A stretch of 64,000 nt of DNA. Origin: Sphingomonas sp. S2M10 (GTDB lineage: Bacteria > Pseudomonadota > Alphaproteobacteria > Sphingomonadales > Sphingomonadaceae). The DNA lies in assembly GCF_012650175.1 (NCBI RefSeq), contig NZ_JAAILI010000048.1, positions 1 through 64,000 on the forward strand, given 5' to 3'. Positions 53,062-61,581 of this stretch are shown in pieces. The notes below the pieces were generated by a model. That model saw only the letters and a list, made by a program, of their open reading frames with translations, was not told the origin of the DNA and ran no database searches. Made by a program: the position numbers and the translations under genes. The stretch's first letter is position 1; the number at the start of each line of letters is the position of its first letter.

Positions 53062-54108
53062 ATGACAAAACCTAGCCGGCGCAGCCGGGGCAGCATTACC
53101 GTACAGGATGTGGCGCGCGAAGCGGGCGTGTCCGCCATGACGGTGTCACGCGTCGTCAATGGCGGGACCAATGTGCGCGAAGCAACGCGCGACGCCGTGC
53201 TCGCCGCGATCGCCAAGCTCAACTACGCGCCCAACACCGCGGCGCGCACCCTGGCCGCAGGGGAAGCGACGCAGATCGGGCTGCTCTACTCCAATCCGTC
53301 GGCCGCCTATCTTTCCCAGTTCCTGATCGGCGCACTGGCGGCGGCGCGGCGCGCGGGCTGCCATCTCGTGCTCGAAGCCTGCGAGGGCGAGCGCCCCGAG
53401 GAACAGGCCGAGGCGACGCGTGGCTTCGCGCAGACGCACGTCCAGGGCGTGATCCTGCCGCCGCCGCTCTCCGAGGTCGGCGCGGTGCGCGACGAGCTCG
53501 ACGCGGCCGGCATCCCCTGGGTGTCGGTGGCGATGGGCCTGCCGCCCGAAGGATGCCGCAACGTCCGCATCGACGATTTTGCCGCCGCCTGCGCGATGAC
53601 GAAGCACCTGATCGACATGGGACATTCCCGCATCGGCTTCATCCGCGGCAACCCCAACCAGACGTCCAGCGCCGAACGCTATCGCGGCTTCTGCGCCGCC
53701 ATCGAGGAGGCGGGGCTGGATCTCGCCGCGATGCCGGTGGAGCAGGGCTATTTCACCTTCCGCTCCGGCATCATCGCGTGCGAGGCGCTGCTCGATCTGC
53801 CCCAGCCGCCGACCGCCATCTTCGCGAGCAACGACGACATGGCGGCGGCGGCCGTGGGCGTGGCGCACCGCCGGGGGCTGCACGTTCCCCAGGATCTCAG
53901 CGTCGTCGGGTTCGACGACACGTCGCTCGCCACCACGATGTGGCCGGAACTGACCACCGTCCGCCAGCCGATCGCGGCGATGGCGGAGGCGGCGCTGACC
54001 ATGCTGCTGGAGGAATTGCGTCCCGGCGGCGAGGGGGGACCTGCCGAACAAGTGCTTGCACATCAGCTGATCGTGCGCGAATCCTGCGCGCCGCCACCCC
54101 GGGCGTAG
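53062..54108 (+). CDS. LacI-family transcriptional regulator of the xylan/xylose island
   Basis: A 348-residue repressor. The N-terminal helix-turn-helix is TVQDVAREAGVSAMTVSRVVNG with hinge helix NYAPNTAARTLA, followed by a periplasmic-binding-protein-like sugar domain (SIGLLYSNP through GFDDTSLA). GAGG precedes the ATG at 53062; the frame is open a long way upstream without support. It is divergent from GH3 and 130 bases before the transporter. The shared operators at five spots in the island make it the likely regulator, with xylose, xylobiose or xylonate as candidate effectors. Confidence 0.93.
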   Translation: MTKPSRRSRGSITVQDVAREAGVSAMTVSRVVNGGTNVREATRDAVLAAIAKLNYAPNTAARTLAAGEATQIGLLYSNPSAAYLSQFLIGALAAARRAGCHLVLEACEGERPEEQAEATRGFAQTHVQGVILPPPLSEVGAVRDELDAAGIPWVSVAMGLPPEGCRNVRIDDFAAACAMTKHLIDMGHSRIGFIRGNPNQTSSAERYRGFCAAIEEAGLDLAAMPVEQGYFTFRSGIIACEALLDLPQPPTAIFASNDDMAAAAVGVAHRRGLHVPQDLSVVGFDDTSLATTMWPELTTVRQPIAAMAEAALTMLLEELRPGGEGGPAEQVLAHQLIVRESCAPPPRA

Positions 54109-54186
54109 GATTGGCTGGAGACAACGTTGGCAGAAACCTGTGCATGCCACATCTGCCGGCTTGCTTTTCCTGGTTGCACGGGCCAG

Positions 54187-54200
54187 CGTTACCGCTAACA
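54187..54200. promoter_or_regulatory. LacI-type operator upstream of the sugar transporter
   Basis: CGTTACCGCTAACA reads TGTTAGCGGTAACG on the other strand, matching the island pattern TGnTAGCGnTAnC. It lies about 39 bases before the transporter start. Confidence 0.65.
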
Positions 54201-54238
54201 AATCGCCCATAGTCTCGGGTGACCAGGAGAGGGATCGG

Positions 54239-55645
54239 ATGAACCAGACAGCAGAGAAGGCCAATATCGGCCTGATCGGCGCCATCGTGGCGGTTGCCAC
54301 GATCGGCGGACTACTTTTCGGCTATGACAGCGGCGCGGTGAACGGCACCCAGCCGGGGCTGCAGGCTGCGTTCCAGCTGGACGAGGCCGGGCTCGGCTTC
54401 ACCGTCGGCTCGCTGCTGATCGGCTGCTTCATCGGCGCCTTCTTCGCCGGCACGCTGGCGGACGCGATCGGCCGCCGCAACGTGATGCGGCTTGCCGCCT
54501 TCATCTTCCTCGTCGGCGCGCTGGCGCAGGGCTTCGCGCATCTCCACGGCGTGTTCGTCGTCGCGCGGATCGCCGGCGGCATCGCGGTGGGCGCCGCCTC
54601 GGTGCTGTCGCCCGCCTATATCTCCGAAGTCGCCCCCGCGAACATTCGCGGCCGGATGACGACGGTGCAGCAGATCATGATCATCTCCGGCCTCACCGCC
54701 GCGTTCGTGGTCAACTATTATCTGGCCGCCGCCGCCGGCGCCTCGACCGAACCCTTCTGGGGCGGGCTCGAAGCCTGGCGCTGGATGTACCTGATGCAGG
54801 CGATCCCCGCCGCGGTGTTCCTGGTCGCCTTGTTCTTCATCCCGGAGAGCCCGCGCTATCTCGTCGCCAAGGGCCGCACCGAGGAAGCGACCAAGGTGCT
54901 GACCGACCTGTTCGGCCCCAACACCGCGCGCGCCAAGCTGGAGGAAATCCGCGCCAGCTTCAGCGCCGATCACCGCCCGAGCTTCCGCGACCTGATCGAT
55001 CCGCGCACCGGCAAGATCCGCACGATCCTGTGGGCAGGCCTGGTCATCGCGGTGTTCCAGCAGCTCGTCGGCATCAACGTGATCTTCTATTACGGCTCCA
55101 CGCTGTGGCAGCTGGCCGGCTTCACCGAAGCGGATTCGCTGCTGATCAACATCGTGTCGGGCGCGGTCTCGATCGCCGCCTGCCTCGTCACCATCGGCCT
55201 GGTCGACAAGATCGGCCGCAAGCCGCTGCTGCTGATCGGCTCGGCGGGCATGGCGGTGACGCTGTTCGTGCTGGTCTATGCCTTCGGCCATGGCACGCTC
55301 GACGCGGCGGGCAAGCTGGTGCTTTCGCCCGATCTCGGCAAGCTCGCCGTGGTCGCCGCAAATCTCTATGTGATCTTCTTCAACATCAGCTGGGGCCCGG
55401 TGATGTGGGTGATGCTCGGCGAAATGTTCCCGAACCAGATCCGCGGCTCGGCGCTGGCGGTGTGCGGCTTCGCCCAGTGGTTCGCCAACTATCTGATCGC
55501 GCAGAGCTTCCCGGTGATGGCGTCCAAGCTCGGCCTGGCGGCCAGCTACACCTTCTACGCCGTCTGCGCGGCGGTCAGCTTCTTCCTCGTCCTGAAGTTC
55601 ATCAAGGAAACCAAGGGCAAGGAACTCGAGGCGATGGAGGGGTAA
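54239..55645 (+). CDS. Sugar:H+ symporter of the MFS sugar-porter family (XylE-like)
   Basis: A 468-residue transporter with 12 predicted helices. Sugar-porter signatures are FGYDSGAVNG, DAIGRRN, PESPRYL, the QQLVGINVIFYYG motif of helix 7 and DKIGRKP. Inner-membrane import of xylose is the best guess from its setting between lacI and xylonate dehydratase. The ATG at 54239 has AGGAGAGG upstream. Substrate is inferred. Confidence 0.9.
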   Translation: MNQTAEKANIGLIGAIVAVATIGGLLFGYDSGAVNGTQPGLQAAFQLDEAGLGFTVGSLLIGCFIGAFFAGTLADAIGRRNVMRLAAFIFLVGALAQGFAHLHGVFVVARIAGGIAVGAASVLSPAYISEVAPANIRGRMTTVQQIMIISGLTAAFVVNYYLAAAAGASTEPFWGGLEAWRWMYLMQAIPAAVFLVALFFIPESPRYLVAKGRTEEATKVLTDLFGPNTARAKLEEIRASFSADHRPSFRDLIDPRTGKIRTILWAGLVIAVFQQLVGINVIFYYGSTLWQLAGFTEADSLLINIVSGAVSIAACLVTIGLVDKIGRKPLLLIGSAGMAVTLFVLVYAFGHGTLDAAGKLVLSPDLGKLAVVAANLYVIFFNISWGPVMWVMLGEMFPNQIRGSALAVCGFAQWFANYLIAQSFPVMASKLGLAASYTFYAVCAAVSFFLVLKFIKETKGKELEAMEG

Positions 55646-55661
55646 AACCCTTCTTCTTCTT

Positions 55662-55807
55662 AGCCCCTCCCTTTCAAGGGAGGGGTTGGGGTGGGTGCGC
55701 GGCGACTTAGCCGCGCTCCTGCACCCGGAGGGGGAAGTCGCCGGCTGGGGCATCGAGCCCCATCCGCCGAGACCCACCCCCAACCCCTCCCTTGAAAGGG
55801 AGGGGCT
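55662..55807. repeat. Inverted pair of REP-like palindromes (about 146 bp)
   Basis: The two ends are near-identical 34/35-base inverted repeats (one base longer on the right), each containing CCCCTCCCTTTCAAGGGAGG or its mirror. The centre is unique. It lies between the transporter stop and the xylD start. The design resembles a REPIN/BIME unit. Confidence 0.75.
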
Positions 55808-55831
55808 TAGATTTTGTATGTGGAGACACAC

Positions 55832-57607
55832 GTGACCCGCACGCCCGTCCGTCCGTTCCGATCGCGCGAATGGTTCGCCGCCCCCGGCCGCGCCGACATG
55901 GCCGCGCTCTATCTCGAGCGCTTCATGAACTACGGCATCACGCCAGCGGAGCTGACCTCGGGCAAGCCGATCATCGGCATCGCCCAGTCGGGCAGCGACA
56001 TCGCGCCGTGCAACCGCATCCATCTGGAGACGGTGAAGCGCGCCCGCGAAGGCATCCTGGCGGCCGGCGGCATCCCGATGGAATTCCCGCTCCACCCGAT
56101 CTTCGAGAATTGCCGCCGCCCGACCGCGGCGCTCGATCGCAACCTCGCCTATCTCGGCCTGGTCGAGATCCTCAACGGCTATCCGATCGACGCGGTGATC
56201 CTGACGACCGGCTGCGACAAGACCACGCCCTCGTCGCTGATGGCCGCCTCCACCGTCGACATGCCCGCGATCGTCCTGTCGGGCGGGCCGATGCTCGACG
56301 GCTGGCACGAAGGCGAGCTGGTCGGCTCGGGCACGGTGATCTGGCGCTCGCGCCGCAAGATGGCGGCGGGCGAGATCGACGAGGCCGAGTTCCTCCGCCG
56401 CGCGATGGAAAGCGCGCCGTCCTCGGGCCATTGCAACACCATGGGCACCGCCTCCACGATGAACAGCATGGCCGAGGGGCTGGGCATGAGCCTGCCCGGC
56501 TGCGCGATGATCCCGGCGCCCTATCGCGAGCGCGGGCAGATCGCCTACGAGACCGGCAAACGCATCGTCGAGATGGCCTATGAGGACCTTCGCCCGTCGA
56601 AGATCCTGACCAAGCAGAGCTTCCTCAACGCGATCAAGCTGCTCACCGCGATCGGCGGCTCGACCAACGCGCAGCCGCACCTCAACGCGATGGCCGCGCA
56701 TGCCGGCATCACCATCACGCCGGAGGACTGGCAGACCGGCTATGACCTGCCGCTGATCGTCAACATGCAGCCGGCAGGGCAATATCTCTCCGAGCGCTTC
56801 CACCGCGCCGGCGGTATCCCCGCGGTGCTCAAGCTGCTGGTCGATGCCGGGATCCTCGACGGCAGCGTCGCGACCTGCACCGGCAAGACCATGGCGGAGA
56901 ATGTGGCGGACGCACGCGTACTCGATGCCGACGTGATCTTCCCCATCGACAAGCCGCTGATGGAGAAAGCCGGGTTCCTGGTGCTCACCGGCAATCTGTT
57001 CGACATGGCGATCATGAAGACCAGCGTGATCTCCGACCAGTTCCGCGCGCGCTACCTCTCCACCCCGGGGCAGGAGGGCGTGTTCGAGGTCCGCGCGGTG
57101 GTGTTCGACGGGTCGGACGATTATCACCACCGGATCAACGATCCGGCGCTCGCCATCGACGACAATTGCATCCTGGTGATCCGCGGCGCGGGCGTGCTGG
57201 GCTGGCCCGGCTCGGCCGAAGTCGTCAACATGCAGCCGCCCGACGCGATCCTGCAGAAGGGCATCCAGAGCCTGCCGACGCTGGGCGACGGCCGCCAGTC
57301 GGGCACGTCGGACAGCCCGTCGATCCTCAACGCCTCGCCGGAAAGCGCCGCGGGCGGGGGGCTATCCTGGCTGCGCACCGGCGACGTGATCCGCATCGAC
57401 CTCAACCAGGGCCGCGTCGACGCGCTGGTCGAGGCCGACGAGATCGCCCGCCGCAAGGGCGAGCCCGCGCCGCCGATCCCGCCGAGCAACACGCCGTGGG
57501 AAGAGCTGTACCGCGAGAAATCGGGCCAGCTGCACGAAGGCGGCGTGCTGGAGTTCGCGACCAAATATCGCGGCACCGGGCTGAAGGTGCCGCGGCACAA
57601 TCATTGA
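55832..57607 (+). CDS. xylD: D-xylonate dehydratase (IlvD/Edd family)
   Basis: A 591-residue Fe-S dehydratase that converts D-xylonate to 2-keto-3-deoxyxylonate in the Weimberg pathway. Conserved cysteines C60 (DIAPCN), C128 (TTGCDKTTP) and C201 (GHCNTMGTASTMN) fit the [2Fe-2S] ligands of the pentonate dehydratase subgroup. The GTG at 55832 has GGAG six bases upstream; a TTG 18 bases earlier is the open-frame start. L-arabonate dehydratase is a close alternative, but the neighbouring xylC, xylB and xylX point to xylonate. Confidence 0.9.
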   Translation: MTRTPVRPFRSREWFAAPGRADMAALYLERFMNYGITPAELTSGKPIIGIAQSGSDIAPCNRIHLETVKRAREGILAAGGIPMEFPLHPIFENCRRPTAALDRNLAYLGLVEILNGYPIDAVILTTGCDKTTPSSLMAASTVDMPAIVLSGGPMLDGWHEGELVGSGTVIWRSRRKMAAGEIDEAEFLRRAMESAPSSGHCNTMGTASTMNSMAEGLGMSLPGCAMIPAPYRERGQIAYETGKRIVEMAYEDLRPSKILTKQSFLNAIKLLTAIGGSTNAQPHLNAMAAHAGITITPEDWQTGYDLPLIVNMQPAGQYLSERFHRAGGIPAVLKLLVDAGILDGSVATCTGKTMAENVADARVLDADVIFPIDKPLMEKAGFLVLTGNLFDMAIMKTSVISDQFRARYLSTPGQEGVFEVRAVVFDGSDDYHHRINDPALAIDDNCILVIRGAGVLGWPGSAEVVNMQPPDAILQKGIQSLPTLGDGRQSGTSDSPSILNASPESAAGGGLSWLRTGDVIRIDLNQGRVDALVEADEIARRKGEPAPPIPPSNTPWEELYREKSGQLHEGGVLEFATKYRGTGLKVPRHNH

Positions 57608-57612
57608 TGGGG

Positions 57613-57635
57613 TGGGGGGTGCTTTGCGCCCCCCA
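57613..57635 (+). terminator. Hairpin after xylD, possible terminator
   Basis: TGGGGGGTGC / GCGCCCCCCA form a strong 10-bp stem (one G-T wobble) with loop TTT, 6 bases after the stop. The following TCCATGTTTCG is only weakly T-rich, so termination is plausible but not certain. Confidence 0.45.
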
Positions 57636-57645
57636 TCCATGTTTC

Positions 57646-57740
57646 GTCATTCCCGCGAAGGCGGGAATCCATTTGCCAGGACGTTTGAGGAAAGAATCTC
57701 GGCATCAGCGCCAATGGATCCCCGCCTTCGCGGGGATGAC
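57646..57740. repeat. Inverted pair of GTCATTCCCGC-type repeats
   Basis: The left unit is GTCATTCCCGCGAAGGCGGG plus AATCCA. The right unit is TGGATCCCCGCCTTCGCGGG plus GATGAC, its near-mirror. Both are internal palindromes. This is the widespread alphaproteobacterial intergenic repeat type. The pair lies between xylD and the TetR gene. Confidence 0.8.
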
Positions 57741-57877
57741 GGCGATGGCGTGGCGCGGTGTGCGCCTCTCGCACCATTCCATCTCGCCCCTGACCCCACC
57801 TCCGGCCCATTCCGGAGATGGAAAGTGTCACCCGCCAGTGATAGTTAACCTTCGCCAACCAAGGGGAAGGGGACAGC

Positions 57878-58501
57878 GTGAGCGAAGGGGCACCGGCGAA
57901 GCGTCCGCGCAATGCGGCCAATACGCGGGGGGTAATTCTCGAGGCGGCCAAGCGGCTGCTCGCGGAGCAGGGCTTTGCCCGCTGGGGCGTGAACGCGATC
58001 GCGCGTGCCTCGGGCTATGACAAGCAGCTGATCTACCGCTATTTCGGCGGCATGGACGGGCTCGCCGAAGCGATCGCCGCCGATGTTTCCGCCTGGATGG
58101 AAACCGCGCTGGTGCGGCCGGAAAACGTGCCGCCGCCCGCAAGCTATGCGGAAATGATGGGCCGTGTCGCCGTGGCGTTGCTCGATGCACTGCGTAGCGA
58201 CCCGCTGGCGCAGAAGATCCTGGCGTGGGAACTCTCGGCCCCGTCCAAGCTCGCCAGCGCCTTCACCGAGGCCCGGGGCAAGGCGCTGAGCGCCTGGATC
58301 GCCCGCGAGCGCGGCACGCTGCAGCGGCCGGCGGGGATCGACGCGCCGATGCTCAATGCCCTGCTGATCGCGTCGATCCAGCAGCTGGTGCTGTCCGGCG
58401 CCACCAGCGGGCGGTTCCTGGGGCTGGATCTGTCGGACGACGCGGGCTGGGAGCGGGTCCGCGGCGGCATCGCCGGGCTTACCCGGGCCATGTACCAGTA
58501 A
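57878..58501 (+). CDS. TetR-family transcriptional regulator
   Basis: A 207-residue regulator starting at GTG (57878) after GGGGAAGGGGACA. The helix-turn-helix is GVNAIARASGYDKQLIYRYF (residues 38-57), typical of TetR. The C-terminal ligand domain (about residues 75-207) has no recognised effector pattern. It lies between xylD and the convergent xylX-xylB-xylC unit, bounded by repeat pairs on both sides. It may control other island genes, but no site was found. Confidence 0.88.
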   Translation: MSEGAPAKRPRNAANTRGVILEAAKRLLAEQGFARWGVNAIARASGYDKQLIYRYFGGMDGLAEAIAADVSAWMETALVRPENVPPPASYAEMMGRVAVALLDALRSDPLAQKILAWELSAPSKLASAFTEARGKALSAWIARERGTLQRPAGIDAPMLNALLIASIQQLVLSGATSGRFLGLDLSDDAGWERVRGGIAGLTRAMYQ

Positions 58502-58525
58502 GGCGTAACCCTTCCGTCTTCCCTT

Positions 58526-58642
58526 CCCCTCCCGCTTGCGGGAGGGGCTAGGGGAGGGGGTGTCGCGCTAGCGGGCGACGGCGTTCCAGAAAGAACCCCC
58601 ACGTCGCACCCTCCCCCATCCCCTCCCGCAAGCGGGAGGGGC
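58526..58642. repeat. Inverted pair of REP-type palindromes
   Basis: The left unit holds CCCTCCCGCTTGCGGGAGGG and the right unit CCCTCCCGCAAGCGGGAGGG, with outer G-rich and C-rich tails. It is the same family as 27476-27575, and it fills the convergent gap between TetR and xylC, where it could act as a bidirectional terminator. Confidence 0.78.
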
Positions 58643-58651
58643 GTTTCGGGT

Positions 58652-59545
58652 TTACGCCCCCACCCGGATCATCGTGCCCGGCTGGCCCGCCACGGTGACG
58701 CGGAAGCGGAACAGGTCGCCCGAGCTGGGCCGGGCGGCCTTGTCCTCGGCGGAGAGGTGCTTGTTGGCGGTGGTGGCATAGACGGTCTTCAGGTCCGGGC
58801 CGCCGAACGCGATCTTGGTGATCGCGTCGACAGGGAAGGGTACCGTCTCGACCAGCTCGCCCGCCGGCGAATAGCGGCGAACCTCGGAGCCTGCATAGAG
58901 GCTCACCCACACATAGCCTTCGCTGTCGACGCAAGGGCCGTCCGGGAAGCCCTCGCCTTCAGCGATGCGCACGAACTCGCGGCGGTTCACCAGCGTGCCG
59001 TCCGCGTCGATGTCGCAGGCATAGACCACGGCGCCGAGCGTATCGACATGGTAGAGCGTCTTGCCGTCAGGCGAGACCGCCGGGCCGTTGGTGATCGACA
59101 CCTTGGGCGTGGAGGCAACGCAGCTGCCGTCCGCCGCGAGGCGATAGATGGTGCCGCTGGCCTCGCTCTCGCCGTCATCCATAGTGCCGAACCAAAGCCG
59201 GCCTTCCGGATCGACGGTGCCGTCGTTCAGGCGGTTACCGGGCAGGCCAGGCTCGGGGTCGACCAGCGGGGTGAAGCTGCCGTCGGCCGGATCGAACTTC
59301 GCAAGGCCGGTCTGCAGGCCTGCGACGAAGCCGCCGCTGGCGGCCGGGAGCGCGAAGCCCACCTGGGCGGGCGCATCCCAGCTCGCCTTGTCGCCGGTGG
59401 CGGGGTCATAGCGGTGGATCTTGTGGCTCTTGATGTCGACGAACCACAGCGCGGCATCGCGCTCCACCCACACCGGGCCTTCGAGAAGCGGGGCAGCGAG
59501 CCCCCACACGCTCTCCGGCGCCGATTCCACCACCTTGTCGGTCAT
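58652..59545 (-). CDS. xylC: Xylonolactonase, SMP-30/gluconolactonase family
   Basis: A 297-residue beta-propeller lactonase. The metal site is E22 (LLEGPVW), N152 (SITNGPAVSPDG) and D201 (GFPDGPCVDSEG), with GNRLNDGTVDPEGRLWFGTM the conserved substrate-side motif. It opens D-xylono-1,4-lactone made by the neighbouring dehydrogenase. The ATG at 59545 has GGAG upstream and lies 1 base after the xylB stop. Confidence 0.92.
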   Translation of the reverse strand: MTDKVVESAPESVWGLAAPLLEGPVWVERDAALWFVDIKSHKIHRYDPATGDKASWDAPAQVGFALPAASGGFVAGLQTGLAKFDPADGSFTPLVDPEPGLPGNRLNDGTVDPEGRLWFGTMDDGESEASGTIYRLAADGSCVASTPKVSITNGPAVSPDGKTLYHVDTLGAVVYACDIDADGTLVNRREFVRIAEGEGFPDGPCVDSEGYVWVSLYAGSEVRRYSPAGELVETVPFPVDAITKIAFGGPDLKTVYATTANKHLSAEDKAARPSSGDLFRFRVTVAGQPGTMIRVGA

Positions 59546-59546
59546 C

Positions 59547-60344
59547 TTATCTCCAGCCTGCATCCACGAAGAATTCGTGGCTCGTTATCAGGCGTGCATC
59601 GTCGGATGCAAGGAACAGCGCCGCGGCGGCGATGTCGTCGGGCACCAGGCGGCCGGGCAGGCACTGCGCCTTGACGATCTCGGCCTCGCCCTCGGGCGTG
59701 TACCACTTCATCTGGCGCGGCGTCTTGACGTTGCCGGGGACGATGCAGACCGAACGGATGCCGTCCGGGCCCAGCTCGCGCGCCAGGCTGCGGGTGAGGC
59801 CCTCGATCGCCGCCTTGGCGGTCTGGTAGAGCGTCAGCTCTTCCAGCGCGAGATGCCAGGAGATCGAGCCGAGGTTGATGATCACGCCCGCGCGCTTGGC
59901 CTTCATCGCCGGGATCACCGCCTGCGCCATGAAGAACTGGTGGCGGAGGTTCACGTTGATGCGGTTGTCCCAATATTCCGGGGTCACCTGCTCGATGGTG
60001 TGGCGGTCGTCATTGGCGGCGTTGTTGAGCAGCACGTCGAAGCCGCCCTCCGCGTCGATCAGCGCCTGCACCTGGGCCTGCGCGCCGTGCACGTCGGTGA
60101 GGTCCACCTTGTGGAAGCGCGGGGCGATCGCCGCGCCGGACAGGCTGGCGACCAGCGCCTGCGAGTCCTCCTCGGCGATATCGAAGAAGGTCACGTCCGC
60201 ACCCTGGCGGACAAACCCCTCGACCAGCCCGGCGCCGATGCCCGAACCGCCGCCGGTGATCAGGACCCGCTTGCCCTTCAGGCTCGGATAGACGGCACGC
60301 TCAGCGGCCAGAATCGGGCCCTGCTGGAGATCGGCTTGCGACAT
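59547..60344 (-). CDS. xylB: D-xylose 1-dehydrogenase, short-chain dehydrogenase
   Basis: A 265-residue SDR enzyme that oxidises D-xylose to xylonolactone with NAD+. Cofactor motif TGGGSGIG (residues 30-37), NNAA (107-110), and catalytic S160, Y173 and K177 (LGS...YQTAK). The wording matches Caulobacter XylB. Start MSQADLQQGP at 60344, 8 bases after xylX. The symbol follows the Caulobacter nomenclature (not xylulokinase). Confidence 0.92.
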   Translation of the reverse strand: MSQADLQQGPILAAERAVYPSLKGKRVLITGGGSGIGAGLVEGFVRQGADVTFFDIAEEDSQALVASLSGAAIAPRFHKVDLTDVHGAQAQVQALIDAEGGFDVLLNNAANDDRHTIEQVTPEYWDNRINVNLRHQFFMAQAVIPAMKAKRAGVIINLGSISWHLALEELTLYQTAKAAIEGLTRSLARELGPDGIRSVCIVPGNVKTPRQMKWYTPEGEAEIVKAQCLPGRLVPDDIAAAALFLASDDARLITSHEFFVDAGWR

Positions 60345-60352
60345 GGACACCC

Positions 60353-61483
60353 TTATGCGTTGGAGAGGAGGCCGCGGGCGGCGAGGTTGCGCATCAGATC
60401 GCGGATGCCGAACGTCCAGGGCGCGGCGGCCTTGGAGGTGGTGACGCGGTTGACGAGCGTGCCGAGCTTCGGCGTCGAGATGCGGACGACATCGCCCGGC
60501 TTGTGGGTGAAGCCGCGGCCGGGATGGTCGCGATCCTGCACCGGCGCGAACAGCGTGCCGAGGAACAGCGCGAAGCCGTCCGGATATTGGTGCTCGCTCA
60601 GCGTCTGGCGGACGAGATCGGTGGGATCGCGGCTGATCTCGCTCATCTTGTTGGTGCCCGAGAGGCGATATCCCTCCGGCCCGTCGATGGTGAGGTCGAC
60701 AACCGCGCTGCGCACGTCGTCCATGGTGAAGCTGTCGTCGAAGAGGCGGATGAACGGGCCGATCGACGTCGAGGCGTTGTTGTCCTTCGCCTTGCCGAGC
60801 AGCAGCGCGCTGCGGCCTTCGAAGTCGCGCAGGTTGACGTCGTTGCCGAGCGCCGCGCCGCGAATCGTGCCGTTGCGGTCGACGACCAGCACGACTTCCG
60901 GCTCGGGATTGTTCCAGTCGCTGTCCGAGCGGATGCCGATCTCGGCACCCCAGCCCATCGCCGACAGCACCGGCGCCTTGGTGAACACTTCCGCGTCCGG
61001 CCCGATCGCGACTTCGAGATATTGCGACCACATGCCCGCCTCGATCAACGCGGCCTTGAGGCTGGCGGCCTCGGGCGTGCCGGGGACGACCGAGCGGATG
61101 CCCGAGCCGACCTTGGCTTCCAGGTCGCCGCGGATCTCGCTGGCCTTGTCGGCATCGCCGCGGGCACGTTCCTCGATCACGCGCTCCAGCGCCGATACGG
61201 CGAAGGTGACGCCGGCGGCCTTCACGCATTGCAGGTCGACCGGTGCCAGGATCTGCGGCGCCGAGTCCGTGCCCAGCGCATCGACGCTGCACAGGATCGT
61301 GCCGTTCAGCGCGGCGATATCGTCGCGCTCCAGCAGATCGGCAACGGTCGGAGCGGTGGCCGAGACGTCGATGACCTGGCCGTCGCGAAGGATCACCGGG
61401 CTGGGGCCGGCGGGGGTCTGCACACGGCCGACCAGAATGGCCTGCGCATGGTCGGCAGGCAGCATGTCTCGAAGCGCTTCCAA
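60353..61483 (-). CDS. xylX: Fumarylacetoacetate-hydrolase-family XylX (2-keto-3-deoxyxylonate dehydratase)
   Basis: A 376-residue protein of the FAH superfamily, with the metal-site wording VVPGTPEA, NPEPEVVLVVDRNG, GNDVNLRDFEG and DNNAS. In the Weimberg pathway XylX dehydrates 2-keto-3-deoxyxylonate to alpha-ketoglutarate semialdehyde. The start is chosen at TTG (61483) with GAGAGG four bases upstream; GTG at 61495 and ATG at 61465 are alternatives. The operator at 61513-61526 lies just upstream. First gene of xylX-xylB-xylC. Confidence 0.88.
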   Translation of the reverse strand: MEALRDMLPADHAQAILVGRVQTPAGPSPVILRDGQVIDVSATAPTVADLLERDDIAALNGTILCSVDALGTDSAPQILAPVDLQCVKAAGVTFAVSALERVIEERARGDADKASEIRGDLEAKVGSGIRSVVPGTPEAASLKAALIEAGMWSQYLEVAIGPDAEVFTKAPVLSAMGWGAEIGIRSDSDWNNPEPEVVLVVDRNGTIRGAALGNDVNLRDFEGRSALLLGKAKDNNASTSIGPFIRLFDDSFTMDDVRSAVVDLTIDGPEGYRLSGTNKMSEISRDPTDLVRQTLSEHQYPDGFALFLGTLFAPVQDRDHPGRGFTHKPGDVVRISTPKLGTLVNRVTTSKAAAPWTFGIRDLMRNLAARGLLSNA

Positions 61484-61512
61484 GGGACCTCTCACCAGTT
61501 CGTTTCGGATTG

Positions 61513-61526
61513 TGATAGCGCTACCA
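61513..61526. promoter_or_regulatory. LacI-type operator upstream of xylX-xylB-xylC
   Basis: TGATAGCGCTACCA is the best match to the island pattern, 30 bases before the chosen start of xylX. It ties this unit to the same regulator as the polymer-degrading genes 8-15 kb away. Confidence 0.8.
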
Positions 61527-61581
61527 TTGGCGCGCTGGCAAAGCAAATGTCAAGCGGGGCATAGCGGGGTTTCACACAGTT

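Noticed and set aside
50116-54108. 1,330-residue plus-strand frame ending in the LacI protein
   Set aside because: The first 980 codons are antisense to the GH3 gene; the LacI helix-turn-helix begins at 53062 with its own ribosome binding site.
54311-57130. 939-residue minus-strand frame across transporter and xylD
   Set aside because: It is a GC-rich antisense shadow; both plus-strand genes carry full family motifs.
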